A DNA stretch of 64,000 nucleotides from Mucilaginibacter_A sp050954865 (GCA_050954865.1 JBPBQN010000082.1:1-64000); one strand, 5' to 3'. Counted from the stretch's first letter, positions 55,495 through 63,887 are shown. Notes: generated by a model from the sequence alone, not told the origin. Made by a program: numbers and translations.

Positions 55495-56157
55495 ATGTTG
55501 TATTTATTTATAATTTTTCAATCGCTTATTTCCGTTTTTATTGGCGAAGATCAGCCGCAGTTTAAAGGCGGACAAGCGGCGTTAAACAGTTTTTTGTCGC
55601 AAAATTTAATTTATCCGGATTATTCCAAGCAAAACTGCATTTCGGGTACGGTGCAAGTGAGTTTCAGCATCGACCAAAATAACAAACCTGTTAACGTAAA
55701 AGTGCAGCAAGGTTTTGGCGTTGATTTGGATGATGAAGCCATTCGCCTTGTAAAAATGACGGCCGGAAAATGGATTTTGCCACCAGATCATGATTTAAGC
55801 ACCACTTTAATTTTGCCGGTTAATTTTAATTTAAGCGATTCTCGTTGCAACATCCGAAATCGTAACGATATGGATCAGGCGATTAATGCCTACAAAGAGC
55901 GCGAGGCTTTGGTAGATGCCGTAACCAATTATTACAAAAACAAATATTTGGGTAAAGCGGATGCCGCTAAAGAACCGGAAATTTTAGCGCTGAAAAGACA
56001 GCTGGGTTTGGATGATGGTTATGCAGATGAAGTGGTTGACCAAGCCAATAAAAAGCTAAAACAAGGCGATAATGAAGGTGCTTGCGAAGACTGGAATTTT
56101 GTGCGCAACATCGGCAGCAATAAAGCGGATGCGCTGCTGGCTAAATATTGTAAATAA
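55495..56157 (+). CDS. TonB C-terminal domain protein
   Basis: 220 residues; hydrophobic N-terminus (LYLFIIFQSLISVFIG), then FKGGQAALNSFLSQNLIYPD near 22 and GTVQVSFSIDQNNKPVNVKV near 53 (cited by VQVSFSID), the typical TonB C-terminal domain of Bacteroidota, then a helical extension with DNEGACEDWNFVRNIGSNKAD. No proline-rich spacer, so it is a soluble or anchored domain rather than a full TonB. Confidence 0.8.
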   Translation: MLYLFIIFQSLISVFIGEDQPQFKGGQAALNSFLSQNLIYPDYSKQNCISGTVQVSFSIDQNNKPVNVKVQQGFGVDLDDEAIRLVKMTAGKWILPPDHDLSTTLILPVNFNLSDSRCNIRNRNDMDQAINAYKEREALVDAVTNYYKNKYLGKADAAKEPEILALKRQLGLDDGYADEVVDQANKKLKQGDNEGACEDWNFVRNIGSNKADALLAKYCK

Positions 56158-56160
56158 GCG

Positions 56161-56205
56161 GATACTGTTTTTAGCGATATAAATTTGGGTTGATAAAACA
56201 GCATT
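56161..56205. repeat. Inverted pair of dispersed repeats
   Basis: Reverse GATACTGTTTTTA (56161-56173) and plus GATAAAACAGCATT (56192-56205, one A shorter), with AAATTTGGGTT between. Located 4 bases after the TonB-domain gene. Confidence 0.65.
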
Positions 56206-56292
56206 TGTCATTCCAACCGTAAAAGAGAAATCTTGATCAAATAGCTGAGTTTTCGTTTTGATAAAACTCTCTCTGCGGATTAAGATGACAAA
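56204..56292. repeat. Degenerate REP-like palindrome
   Basis: TTTGTCATTCCAACC at the left and, in reverse, TTTGTCATCTTAATCC at the right, with further partial pairing inward. Diverged relative of the element at 22843-22926. Confidence 0.45.
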
Positions 56293-56369
56293 GCGCACCT
56301 CAAGCTTTTCACCCCAAACTTCCAAAAACTAATCCTTCTTTTACCGGTATAAAATTTTTGTAAAACAGC

Positions 56370-56397
56370 AAAGCTCCCTGATGGGCAGGGAGCTTTT
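56370..56397. terminator. Rho-independent terminator
   Basis: AAAGCTCCCT / AGGGAGCTTT with a 7-base loop. It is 35 bases beyond the 3' end of the minus-strand tRNA-like gene and can also terminate the plus-strand TonB-domain transcript. Confidence 0.8.
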
Positions 56398-56431
56398 ACT
56401 AACCAATTATAAACCTAAATTATGAGAAGGG

Positions 56432-56543
56432 CTGTAGGAGAAGGGGTCGAACCTCCACGAAGTAGTTATCATGTTGCCATGGTTTCCTAAAATCTTCGCC
56501 ACCGGGACAAGGAGGTGTGTCTGCCAAATTTCACCATCCTACA
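56432..56543 (-). tRNA. Aberrant tRNA-like gene with giant variable arm, GUC in the anticodon loop
   Basis: Minus strand, 112 bases. Acceptor TGTAGGA (56543-56537) pairs perfectly with TCCTACA (56439-56433); next base is G, CCA is not encoded. The D arm GTG...CAC around AAATTTGGCAGA is of the leucine type. The anticodon arm is CCTCC / GGTGG with one T-T mismatch and the loop TTGTCCC, giving anticodon GTC (Asp). The T arm is GGAGG, TTCGACC, CCTTC. Between anticodon and T arms lies a variable arm of about 40 bases: stem CGAAG / CTTCG and inside it CATG-GCAA-CATG, a GNRA-capped hairpin. Normal class II arms are 10-20 bases. The identity is not predictable. Confidence 0.65.
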
Positions 56544-56590
56544 ATTTGTTTCTTCAGCAATTAAAAGAACGTTTTTTGCTATTGCTGATA

Positions 56591-56622
56591 CAAATCTAAG
56601 GCTTGAATCATTTTCTTACAAA
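56591..56622 (-). promoter_or_regulatory. Promoter of the tRNA-like gene
   Basis: On the minus strand TTTG (56622-56619), a 20-base spacer, and TAGATTTG (56598-56591): a full match to the Bacteroidota consensus TTTG/TAnnTTTG. Transcription would start about 40 bases before the acceptor stem. Confidence 0.75.
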
Positions 56623-56701
56623 TATTTCAACAAAATAATTTTATTTTTATCTAAAATTAAATTATACTTGCTAAACGTTACGTATTTGAAAATATTAGCC
56701 T

Positions 56702-57172
56702 GTGAAAAAACCTCATAATTCAGAAATTGATAATCTTGATATTCAAATCCTGTCTATCCTGATGAAAAACGCTACCACGCCTTACACAGAAATTGCGAAG
56801 GAACTGATTGTTTCTGGCGGAACCATCCATGTGCGCATGAAGAAACTGGAGGAACTGGGCATTATCAAAGGCGCAAACCTGGAAATTAACCCGCAAAAAT
56901 TAGGTTATGATATTTGTGCTTTTCTGGGAATTTTCCTGGAAAAAGGTTCGCAGTACAACAATGCCGTAAAGCAGCTGCAAACTGTAAACGAGATTGTAGA
57001 ACTGCATTACACCACCGGTAGCTGGAGTATTTTTGCCAAAATTATTTGTCGTGATACCACACATCTGCGCGAAATTTTGAACGAGCAAATTCAAAGTGTA
57101 GAAGGTATCCAACGCACAGAAACGTTTATTTCGCTGGAAGAAAGCATTAAACGCCAGATTATATTGGATTAA
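56702..57172 (+). CDS. Lrp/AsnC-family transcriptional regulator
   Basis: 156 residues with a GTG start. Winged-helix domain with NLDIQILSILMKNATTPY near 11 (cited by LDIQILSIL) and IAKELIVSGGTIHVRMKKLEELG near 33, then a RAM ligand-binding domain (ICAFLGIFLEKG near 70, IVELHYTTGSWSIFAKI near 98). Binds an amino acid or other small effector. It converges with the helicase-nuclease gene, whose stop lies 10 bases away. Confidence 0.9.
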   Translation: MKKPHNSEIDNLDIQILSILMKNATTPYTEIAKELIVSGGTIHVRMKKLEELGIIKGANLEINPQKLGYDICAFLGIFLEKGSQYNNAVKQLQTVNEIVELHYTTGSWSIFAKIICRDTTHLREILNEQIQSVEGIQRTETFISLEESIKRQIILD

Positions 57173-57181
57173 AACTCTACT

Positions 57182-60100
57182 TTACACAGCCACTAGTTGC
57201 TGTAAAAAACCGTAATATAAGTAACTGCTTACGTTTGGATAACCCATTTCGGTGAGTAGTTTGCCATAATCTTTTACTTGTGTGCGATGTTCGGGCCGTT
57301 GATCGGAAGTGAATTTGAAATCCAGAATGGTAACTTCATTCTGGCCGATTAAAACTTTATCTGGCCGATAACTTTCACCATTACGATCAATAATGGTTTG
57401 TTCCGAGAGATTCTGAGCAGGTTTGCTGAGCAGTTTTTTAAGTTCCTGATTTTGCAAAACGCTTAGCGCATTGATGCGAACTTCCTCTTTTTCAGCTTCG
57501 CGAAGCAAACCTTCCTGCTGCATTTCGTTCAGCACTTTTGGCAGTTTGAGGATGTCCATCGTTCTCGCCAGCAATTCGTGCAAAATAATGCCTTTGTGCG
57601 CAGCTGCGTCTCCGCTTAACAAATCCAGCTTAACCCAAACTTTTTTGCTGGCCAGTGCCTGACTCAATCGCTGTGAAACCGGATATTTATTCAGCTGAAT
57701 TTTTTCTTCGGATGCTGTTTTTATCGATGTTTTTTCAGGCACAGGTTCATCCAGCACAAAATTATTATCGATAAAAGAAGCATTCAAACCAGCCACCGGA
57801 ATTTTTAAAGCTTCAAGTAGTAAATCGCCCACAATGCTTGTTTTAGCTTCATTTTTCCCTTGTCCGGGTGCCGTAATGTATAAATGATTGCGCGTGCGTG
57901 TGGTTGCTACGTAAAGCATGTTCAGTGCATCCATTAAATTGAAAAGCAATTCTTCAAAATAAGCCTTTGAAAAATCGGATTTTCCTAATGATTTTTTATA
58001 ATTTACCGGAACGGATTGCAGCATTTCGTACGGCGTTCCCTGTGTATCTACCCAAAAAATACCGTTCGTCATGCCATCTAAATCCCAGCTGCAAAACGGC
58101 AGCATTACCACATCAAAAGCCAAACCTTTGGATTTATGAATCGTCATTACCTGCACCGCATCATTTTGCGAACCGGATGGCAAAGCTTTCATTTTTCCTT
58201 CCTCGTCCCACCACTCCAAAAAACGGGTAATGCCCAATTCGCCCTGCGTAGTAAATCGTGCCAGCATATCCCGAAAGGCAAAAAGATAAGGCAAATGCTG
58301 TGTTTGCGTATCCAGATTGTAAACGGCAATCAGCTGCTCGGCCAGTTCGTTGAGCGGCAACTGCTGCCAGGCATAAAAATTTCGGCACAAATCCGGCGGC
58401 AACAGGTTTTGCAGTTTAGTAACGGGCGTATCTTTTAAATTGATCCAAGCTTGCGGCGGCACTTTTTTGCCCAATTGTTTAAAGTACAACTGCAAACACA
58501 AACCTTTGTACAAAACGGATTGCTCGTCTTGCGTAACCATCAGTTGCAGCGTGCTCACCAGTAGTTTTACGGCAGAATTATTGTTGATGAGCAATGCCTC
58601 GCCCGAAAGCACTTCGTAAGCACCAAAAGCTTCGCCCGATGTTTCCTGACGGATTTTCCGCATTTGCTGATCGATCATTAAATGCCCGATCACCTCTCTT
58701 GCTTCACGATTACTTCTAACTAAAATACAGATTTGTCCGGCCTGATATCTGCCCGAACTGATCCACAAATTCAGTTTTTCTGATAATTGCAACAAAGCCG
58801 CTTCCCGAACCTGCGATGCGCGGTACATATTATTTTCCACCGGTAAAAACAGCACTTCCACAGAACCGCCGGGCAACGTGCTTGCAGCTTTTTTCTGAAA
58901 ACTTTGCAGGTAAGCATCCGGAATGATGTGATCCAAACCGATGGTTTTCCACCAGCCGTCGTACAGTTCTGCGCTGCCGTCCTGCAAAACTTTGTCATTA
59001 ATCAAGGTTTGCAGCAGCTTTGGAATCTCCTGAAAAAGATGATTGTTGAAATCGATGATATTGGCCGCGCTGCGGTAATTTTCTTCCAACGAATCACTCA
59101 CCACATTTTGATTGCCGATATCTGCTTTGGCTTTGTGCAGCAAAATGCGCCAATCGCCGTTGCGCCAGCGGTAAATCGATTGCTTTACGTCGCCCACAAT
59201 CAAATTATCAATCATTTTGCCATTAGCCTCGCCGATGGTATTTTGCAGCAGCGGCAAAAAATTGTCCCACTGAAAGGAAGACGTATCCTGAAACTCATCA
59301 AACAGGAAATTTTTAAACCGGTTACCCATTTTTTCCCAGATAAAAGAAGGGTTATCCTGCTGATCGGCTGTGATTCCTTTCAGCAAAAACTGCGCATCGC
59401 TGATCAGCAAAGCCTGATTCTCTTCGCGGTAATCGGTTAATAATGAAGCCATTTCCTGCATCAGCCGCAAATAATACAGGTTGGTGTTGATGGCTTTTGC
59501 CATTTCGTATTTGCCGGTTTCTGCGGAGAAAAAATCCTGCAAGTCCAATAAAACCGGATTGATTTGATTGTAGAGATTTGCAACCGGAGCGGTTAAATTG
59601 CCACCTTTCTGGTATTCTTCCGGATTGTCGATCACCTTTTTTAGGTCGATAAAAACAGCATGATCGCCAGCCGCCATTTTGTATAATTTAGAAAACGGAT
59701 GCCGGGATTTCCCTTTTAATTCATCTGCTTGCACGCCGGATTTTTCCCAAATCTGCAACGCATCTTCCGCAGCAACCTTAAAAGCTTCCTCAAAATAAGC
59801 AATCCGTGCACGCGTTAATTTCATCAAATCCTGAAACAACGTTGCCGAATCCAGTTCTTTCAACGCATTTTCAAACGGCTGAAAACGTTCTTTAAAAATT
59901 TCGCTGGTTAAATCCAGCAACTCGCGGCGGTAATTCCAGCTTTTGTTGTCTCCTACCCTGTCCAGCGCTAAACTGATGATCCATTTCAGCAGTTCGGGTT
60001 TTTCGTCCAGCCGTTCGTTCAGCTTATCCGCCAGCGATTGCTTTACTTTTTCCAGGTTCATTTCCAGTTTATAACCGGCATCCAAACCCAGTTCAAACGT

Positions 60101-60484
60101 AAAACTGCGAATCACCTGCTGCACAAAACCATCAATGGTGTTGATGGCAAATCGACTGTAATCATGCAAAATCCGGCGATAAATCAGGTGTGCCCGCTCC
60201 TGTAAAGTTTCCGGATTAAGCTGCGGATTGGCCTGCAATATTATTCCCCTAAAAACATCAGCACTTTTCTCGTCCAAAGCCAAAGATTTAAGCACACTTA
60301 AAATGCGGCTCTTCATTTCTTCGGTAGCTTTGTTGGTGAAGGTTACAGCCAGCACTTCGCGGTATTTCAGTTCGTTATCAAACAAAAGCGTTAAATAATG
60401 CGCCGTTAAGCTGAAAGTTTTGCCGGAACCAGCCGAAGCCTGTAAAATTTTGAGCGGTTTTTGCGGGAAGATATTCGTATTCAC
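57182..60484 (-). CDS. UvrD-family helicase-nuclease (AddA/RecB-like)
   Basis: 1100 residues. Motif I ASAGSGKTFSLT near 17, motif II DEFQDTSSFQWDNF near 390, motif III GDVKQSIYRWRNGDW near 425, motif V VMTIHKSKGLAFDVV near 760 and a C-terminal PD-(D/E)XK nuclease with ILHELLAR near 955 and VTILDFKFTSDQRPE near 1050. This is the AddA architecture for double-strand-break resection. No AddB gene is adjacent. Repeat copies inside it (57711, 57770, 58842, 59648) encode IKTAS, ASFID, PVKTA-like and AVFID peptides. Confidence 0.88.
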   Translation of the reverse strand: MNTNIFPQKPLKILQASAGSGKTFSLTAHYLTLLFDNELKYREVLAVTFTNKATEEMKSRILSVLKSLALDEKSADVFRGIILQANPQLNPETLQERAHLIYRRILHDYSRFAINTIDGFVQQVIRSFTFELGLDAGYKLEMNLEKVKQSLADKLNERLDEKPELLKWIISLALDRVGDNKSWNYRRELLDLTSEIFKERFQPFENALKELDSATLFQDLMKLTRARIAYFEEAFKVAAEDALQIWEKSGVQADELKGKSRHPFSKLYKMAAGDHAVFIDLKKVIDNPEEYQKGGNLTAPVANLYNQINPVLLDLQDFFSAETGKYEMAKAINTNLYYLRLMQEMASLLTDYREENQALLISDAQFLLKGITADQQDNPSFIWEKMGNRFKNFLFDEFQDTSSFQWDNFLPLLQNTIGEANGKMIDNLIVGDVKQSIYRWRNGDWRILLHKAKADIGNQNVVSDSLEENYRSAANIIDFNNHLFQEIPKLLQTLINDKVLQDGSAELYDGWWKTIGLDHIIPDAYLQSFQKKAASTLPGGSVEVLFLPVENNMYRASQVREAALLQLSEKLNLWISSGRYQAGQICILVRSNREAREVIGHLMIDQQMRKIRQETSGEAFGAYEVLSGEALLINNNSAVKLLVSTLQLMVTQDEQSVLYKGLCLQLYFKQLGKKVPPQAWINLKDTPVTKLQNLLPPDLCRNFYAWQQLPLNELAEQLIAVYNLDTQTQHLPYLFAFRDMLARFTTQGELGITRFLEWWDEEGKMKALPSGSQNDAVQVMTIHKSKGLAFDVVMLPFCSWDLDGMTNGIFWVDTQGTPYEMLQSVPVNYKKSLGKSDFSKAYFEELLFNLMDALNMLYVATTRTRNHLYITAPGQGKNEAKTSIVGDLLLEALKIPVAGLNASFIDNNFVLDEPVPEKTSIKTASEEKIQLNKYPVSQRLSQALASKKVWVKLDLLSGDAAAHKGIILHELLARTMDILKLPKVLNEMQQEGLLREAEKEEVRINALSVLQNQELKKLLSKPAQNLSEQTIIDRNGESYRPDKVLIGQNEVTILDFKFTSDQRPEHRTQVKDYGKLLTEMGYPNVSSYLYYGFLQQLVAV

Positions 60485-60540
60485 TAGGCTATATTAGGGA
60501 TTTTTCGGGAAACTTCTGCTATAAATTGTAGCAATTGCGG

Positions 60541-60553
60541 TGCTGTTTTTATC
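60541..60553 (-). repeat. Dispersed repeat, AC subtype
   Basis: Reverse copy TGCTGTTTTTATC in the divergent gap before the acid phosphatase gene. Confidence 0.65.
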
Positions 60554-60579
60554 TGTATTTTTGCCGCAGTTTTATCCAG

Positions 60580-61404
60580 ATGAAAAAAATATTGATTCCG
60601 CTTTTTGCTGTTGTGCTGCTTTCCTGCTCCTCCAGAAAAACTCAAATTTCAGGTGCTAAAAATAGCATCGCCCCAAATAATGCTATTACTGCGGATGGAA
60701 GAATTACGGCCAATTTGTGGATGCAGCGTGCGGCCGAGTACAAAGCGTTGTGCTATCAGGCGTATAATCTGGCACATTTACGATTGGAACTGGCTGTGGC
60801 ACAATCCTCTGCAAAACCCAAAGCAATTGTGACGGATATTGATGAAACGGTTTTGGATAACAGTCCGCATGATATGACCGAAGCGTTGGATGGAAAAGAT
60901 TTCGACCTGAAAACCTGGAAAACGTGGACGGCAAAAGCTGCCGCAGATACCATTTGTGGTGCCGGTTCTTTCCTCAAATATGCAGCAGCAAAAGGTGTGG
61001 AAGTTTTTTACATCACCAACCGCGATGAAGATGAACGTGCTGGAACGCTAAAAAATCTGCAAAAATTCAATCTGCCCAATGCGGATAGCGAACATTTATT
61101 GTTGAAACAAGGCGTTTCCAGCAAAGAAATCCGCAGAAAGCAAGTTCTTCAAAACCATGAAATTATATTGTTTTTAGGCGATAATTTAAGCGATTTTTCG
61201 GCTTTGTTTGATAAAAAACAATATGACGAACGACTGCATTACACGCAACAAAACGCTGCCGAATTTGGCAAGCGTTTTATTGTATTGCCAAACGTGGCCT
61301 ATGGCGATTGGGAAGGTGCTTTATACCGATATAATTATCAGTTAAAACCGGCTCAGCGAGATTCTGTGCTCAAAAAATGGGCGATAAAAGAAGCATCGTA
61401 TTAA
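60580..61404 (+). CDS. HAD acid phosphatase lipoprotein, e(P4) family
   Basis: 274 residues from the ATG at 60580; lipobox VVLLSC with Cys near 17. HAD motifs: IVTDIDETVLDNSPH near 84 (nucleophile Asp), YITNRDEDE near 143 and LFLGDNLSDF near 195. The family (H. influenzae e(P4), class C acid phosphatases) dephosphorylates nucleotides and NMN at the outer membrane. The gene ends in a repeat copy (61383-61397) that encodes AIKEAS, and its stop overlaps the convergent gene by 4 bases. Confidence 0.9.
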   Translation: MKKILIPLFAVVLLSCSSRKTQISGAKNSIAPNNAITADGRITANLWMQRAAEYKALCYQAYNLAHLRLELAVAQSSAKPKAIVTDIDETVLDNSPHDMTEALDGKDFDLKTWKTWTAKAAADTICGAGSFLKYAAAKGVEVFYITNRDEDERAGTLKNLQKFNLPNADSEHLLLKQGVSSKEIRRKQVLQNHEIILFLGDNLSDFSALFDKKQYDERLHYTQQNAAEFGKRFIVLPNVAYGDWEGALYRYNYQLKPAQRDSVLKKWAIKEASY

Positions 61405-62507
61405 CCGATCTTTTCTTTTTTGCCCGAATCCAGGCTGCGGTAAATCGCATCAACTACTAACATATCTTTTAAACCTTCTTCGCCTGGCACGCGCGTTGGT
61501 TTTTTAGTATTCACGCAATTAGCAAAATCATCCATTTGCGCCGCCTGCTGATTGATATTTGGGATGTTCATCGGTCCGGCAGAAGTTTTTCCCATCAAGC
61601 CACCATAACCATAAGCTGGCTCTAACTCAAAAAAGCCATCAGTCGTTTTTGCTTTAAGCGAGCCCCAATTATTGTTGTAGCTTGATTTTCCTTGAGCCAC
61701 AAAATTGTTTGGAAATTCCAGCTCCCAGAAAATTGTTTCGTCCACATCTTTAAACAAATCCGGACGCGTTTTTTCCTGCCGTGCAGTTACGGCAACTGGT
61801 TCTTGTCCTAATGTGTAGCGCGAACCCTGAATGGCATAAATCCCCATATCCATCAGTGCGCCGCCACCGGAAAGTGCTTTTTTCAAACGCCAGGCATTCG
61901 GATCTCCGTTATAAACAAAGCCGTTTGCAGTTTCCAATTGCGTTACTTTTCCTAAAATCTGCTTCTGGCCCAAACGCATTACTTCTATATTATGCGGCTC
62001 AAAATGCAAACGGTAACCGATGGAAAGCATTCGGTTTGCTTGCTTACAGGCAGCAATCATTTCCCGGCAATCGGCTGCATTTAAAGCCATTGGTTTCTCG
62101 CAAATCACATGTTTTCCGGCTTTTGCTGCGCGGATGGTAAACTCTTTGTGCATGGAAACCGGCAACACCACGTAAACAATATCAATGTCGGGATTTTGGG
62201 CGATGGAATCAAAGTTATCGTAGTTGTAAATATTTTTCTGCGGAATGTTATACTTGGCCGACCAGCTTTTTGCCTTTTCCGGCGTGCCCGTAACCAAACC
62301 CGCCAGATAGCAGTTTTTAGTTTGAAGCAAAGCCGGAGCCAGTTGTCCGCCAGCATATCCGCCCAAACCAACCAGCGCAATACCCAGTTTTTTAGGCGCT
62401 AAAAGAAGCTCGTCAAAAGAAGCCAGCGCAGAACCTAAACTGATTGCTCCGGCACCAATACTTAACTGACGAAGAAAATTTCTCCGAGAAAAATCATTCA
62501 TTTTCAT
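61401..62507 (-). CDS. Gfo/Idh/MocA-family oxidoreductase with Tat signal
   Basis: 368 residues. Twin-arginine signal SRRNFLRQLS near 8, Rossmann motif GIALVGLGGYAGGQL near 42 (cited by GLGGYAGG), CEKPMALN near 135 and YRLHFEPHN near 165 of the substrate domain. Likely a secreted glucose-fructose oxidoreductase-type enzyme on a sugar. Sugar not predictable. Confidence 0.9.
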   Translation of the reverse strand: MKMNDFSRRNFLRQLSIGAGAISLGSALASFDELLLAPKKLGIALVGLGGYAGGQLAPALLQTKNCYLAGLVTGTPEKAKSWSAKYNIPQKNIYNYDNFDSIAQNPDIDIVYVVLPVSMHKEFTIRAAKAGKHVICEKPMALNAADCREMIAACKQANRMLSIGYRLHFEPHNIEVMRLGQKQILGKVTQLETANGFVYNGDPNAWRLKKALSGGGALMDMGIYAIQGSRYTLGQEPVAVTARQEKTRPDLFKDVDETIFWELEFPNNFVAQGKSSYNNNWGSLKAKTTDGFFELEPAYGYGGLMGKTSAGPMNIPNINQQAAQMDDFANCVNTKKPTRVPGEEGLKDMLVVDAIYRSLDSGKKEKIG

Positions 62508-62600
62508 AGCTTTTTGGGTTTATAGAAGGTTGTTTGATAACTTAATTTAGGTTTTGTTGTTTGCTATGAAATCTCCGAAATCAAAAAAATTAGCATAAAA

Positions 62601-62627
62601 AAATCCCGGATGTTACTTCCGGGATTT
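62601..62627 (-). terminator. Rho-independent terminator
   Basis: AAATCCCGGA / TCCGGGATTT with a 7-base loop; on the minus strand it is followed by a T-run, serving the ester-cyclase-like gene. Confidence 0.88.
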
Positions 62628-62647
62628 GGGATGAAAATATTTACTGA

Positions 62648-63067
62648 TTAAATTTCTTTCAGTTTTACGCCTATTTCCTTCAAAATGCCCAACTCATCGC
62701 TGCTTCCCCAACGCTCGGTCATTTTGCCGTTTTCAAACTTGCTGATCTGCATTCCGCGTGCTTTAATGGTTTTGCCGGTTGGCTCAACCGTCATAAACGT
62801 TCCTTTATGCGTGCCAGTGATGGTATAAGCAAAAGCTACTTTATCTTCTTCTGCCAACAAGGTTTCTACTTCAATTTTCAAATCTGGAAATGCGGTGCGC
62901 ATCATCGTAAAAAACTTAATATAACCTTCCGGGCCAGTTCCCTGACCTGGTGATGGATCATGATCTACTGAATCTGAAGAAATCAAATCACGTAATAATT
63001 CTAATTTGCCGGTATTTATGGCTTCGCCAAATTTTTTCTGGAGTTCTGTATTTGCTTGTGCGCTCAT
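62648..63067 (-). CDS. Ester cyclase / SnoaL-like protein
   Basis: 139 residues of the NTF2-like fold. SVDHDPSPGQGTGPEGY near 33 and FPDLKIEVETLLAEEDKVAF near 60 (cited by FPDLKIEVE) are the SnoaL-type ester cyclase pattern; GTHKGTFMTVEPTGK near 90 follows. Substrate unknown. A repeat copy (63073-63085, reverse) lies just upstream. Confidence 0.87.
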   Translation of the reverse strand: MSAQANTELQKKFGEAINTGKLELLRDLISSDSVDHDPSPGQGTGPEGYIKFFTMMRTAFPDLKIEVETLLAEEDKVAFAYTITGTHKGTFMTVEPTGKTIKARGMQISKFENGKMTERWGSSDELGILKEIGVKLKEI

Positions 63068-63131
63068 GGGTTATACTGTTTTTATGCTAGTTTATTTTGT
63101 AATGACAGCAAAGAGCTTGAAATGTTTGTGA

Positions 63132-63887
63132 TCAAGCTGCTATTTGAGGAAGTACAACAGATTTTGAACTTACTTTACCTGGCAAAGCAACCACCAAAAC
63201 AACCAAAAATGGAATCAATAAGTAAAATGCTAAATAGTTGAATGCTGAAAAAAGCCCGATATAAACAGCAGGCACCCAGATTAAAAGCTTGTTAAAATAT
63301 TGTTTTTTAGTTAAAAAAGCCATGCTTATTAATGTTAAATGACTTATTACCAGCAAAATCCAAATAATGCCTTCCCACAAGTTGTAATTTCCTGCTTTTA
63401 AAGCGTAAAAAGGTTGCAGAAACTCGGCAAAAATTAAAAAAAACAAGCCTCCGGCAAGGTTGATTCCCATAATCAGGGAAAGAACAATTAAGGCAAAAAC
63501 AAGCGGTTTAATGGCTACTTTATAGGTGATTTTCCATTTAAAGTTTTTAGCAAGTGCAACAAGCCAAATAATTACAAACGGAATTAATAATGGAAGCGTA
63601 AACAGATTGAAAAAAAGAAAAAAAATAAGGAACAGTAGCGGCACACAAAATAAAAGGTCTGAAAAGTATTTTTTATGGGTTAAAAATAGCAAGCCGATGG
63701 TGGCTGCATGAGCTAAAATCAGCAGCACCCAAATAATAATCATAAAAACTTCGCCTAAACGGAATATTTCTGTCGGGCTTGGAAATTCCATTTTGTAAAG
63801 GATTAACCACCCAAACTCATCTACAGTAAAATTTATGAACAGTGAACATACGATCATCAAAAAAATCAATCCTTTCATTTCAATCAT
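63132..63887 (-). CDS. Polytopic membrane protein of unknown function
   Basis: 251 residues from the ATG at 63887 (or 63878); the frame runs to a TTG at 63941, which would overlap the operator-like dyad. About seven hydrophobic segments, arranged as two similar halves: each has a segment of the type WVLLILAHAATIGLLFLTHKKYF or WILLVISHLTLISMAFLTKKQYF (cited as AHAATIGLLFLTHKKYF and SHLTLISMAFLTKKQYF). This internal duplication is clear. No family recognised. Confidence 0.7.
   Translation of the reverse strand: MIEMKGLIFLMIVCSLFINFTVDEFGWLILYKMEFPSPTEIFRLGEVFMIIIWVLLILAHAATIGLLFLTHKKYFSDLLFCVPLLFLIFFLFFNLFTLPLLIPFVIIWLVALAKNFKWKITYKVAIKPLVFALIVLSLIMGINLAGGLFFLIFAEFLQPFYALKAGNYNLWEGIIWILLVISHLTLISMAFLTKKQYFNKLLIWVPAVYIGLFSAFNYLAFYLLIPFLVVLVVALPGKVSSKSVVLPQIAA

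Noticed and set aside
56432..56543. tmRNA (ssrA) as an explanation of the tRNA-like gene
   Set aside because: It has a complete D arm and anticodon arm, is only 112 bases long, and lacks a tag frame and pseudoknots.
188..63085. Insertion sequence or MITE as the source of the 15-base word
   Set aside because: There are no longer conserved flanks, target duplications or transposase genes; copies share only the core and the AT tract.
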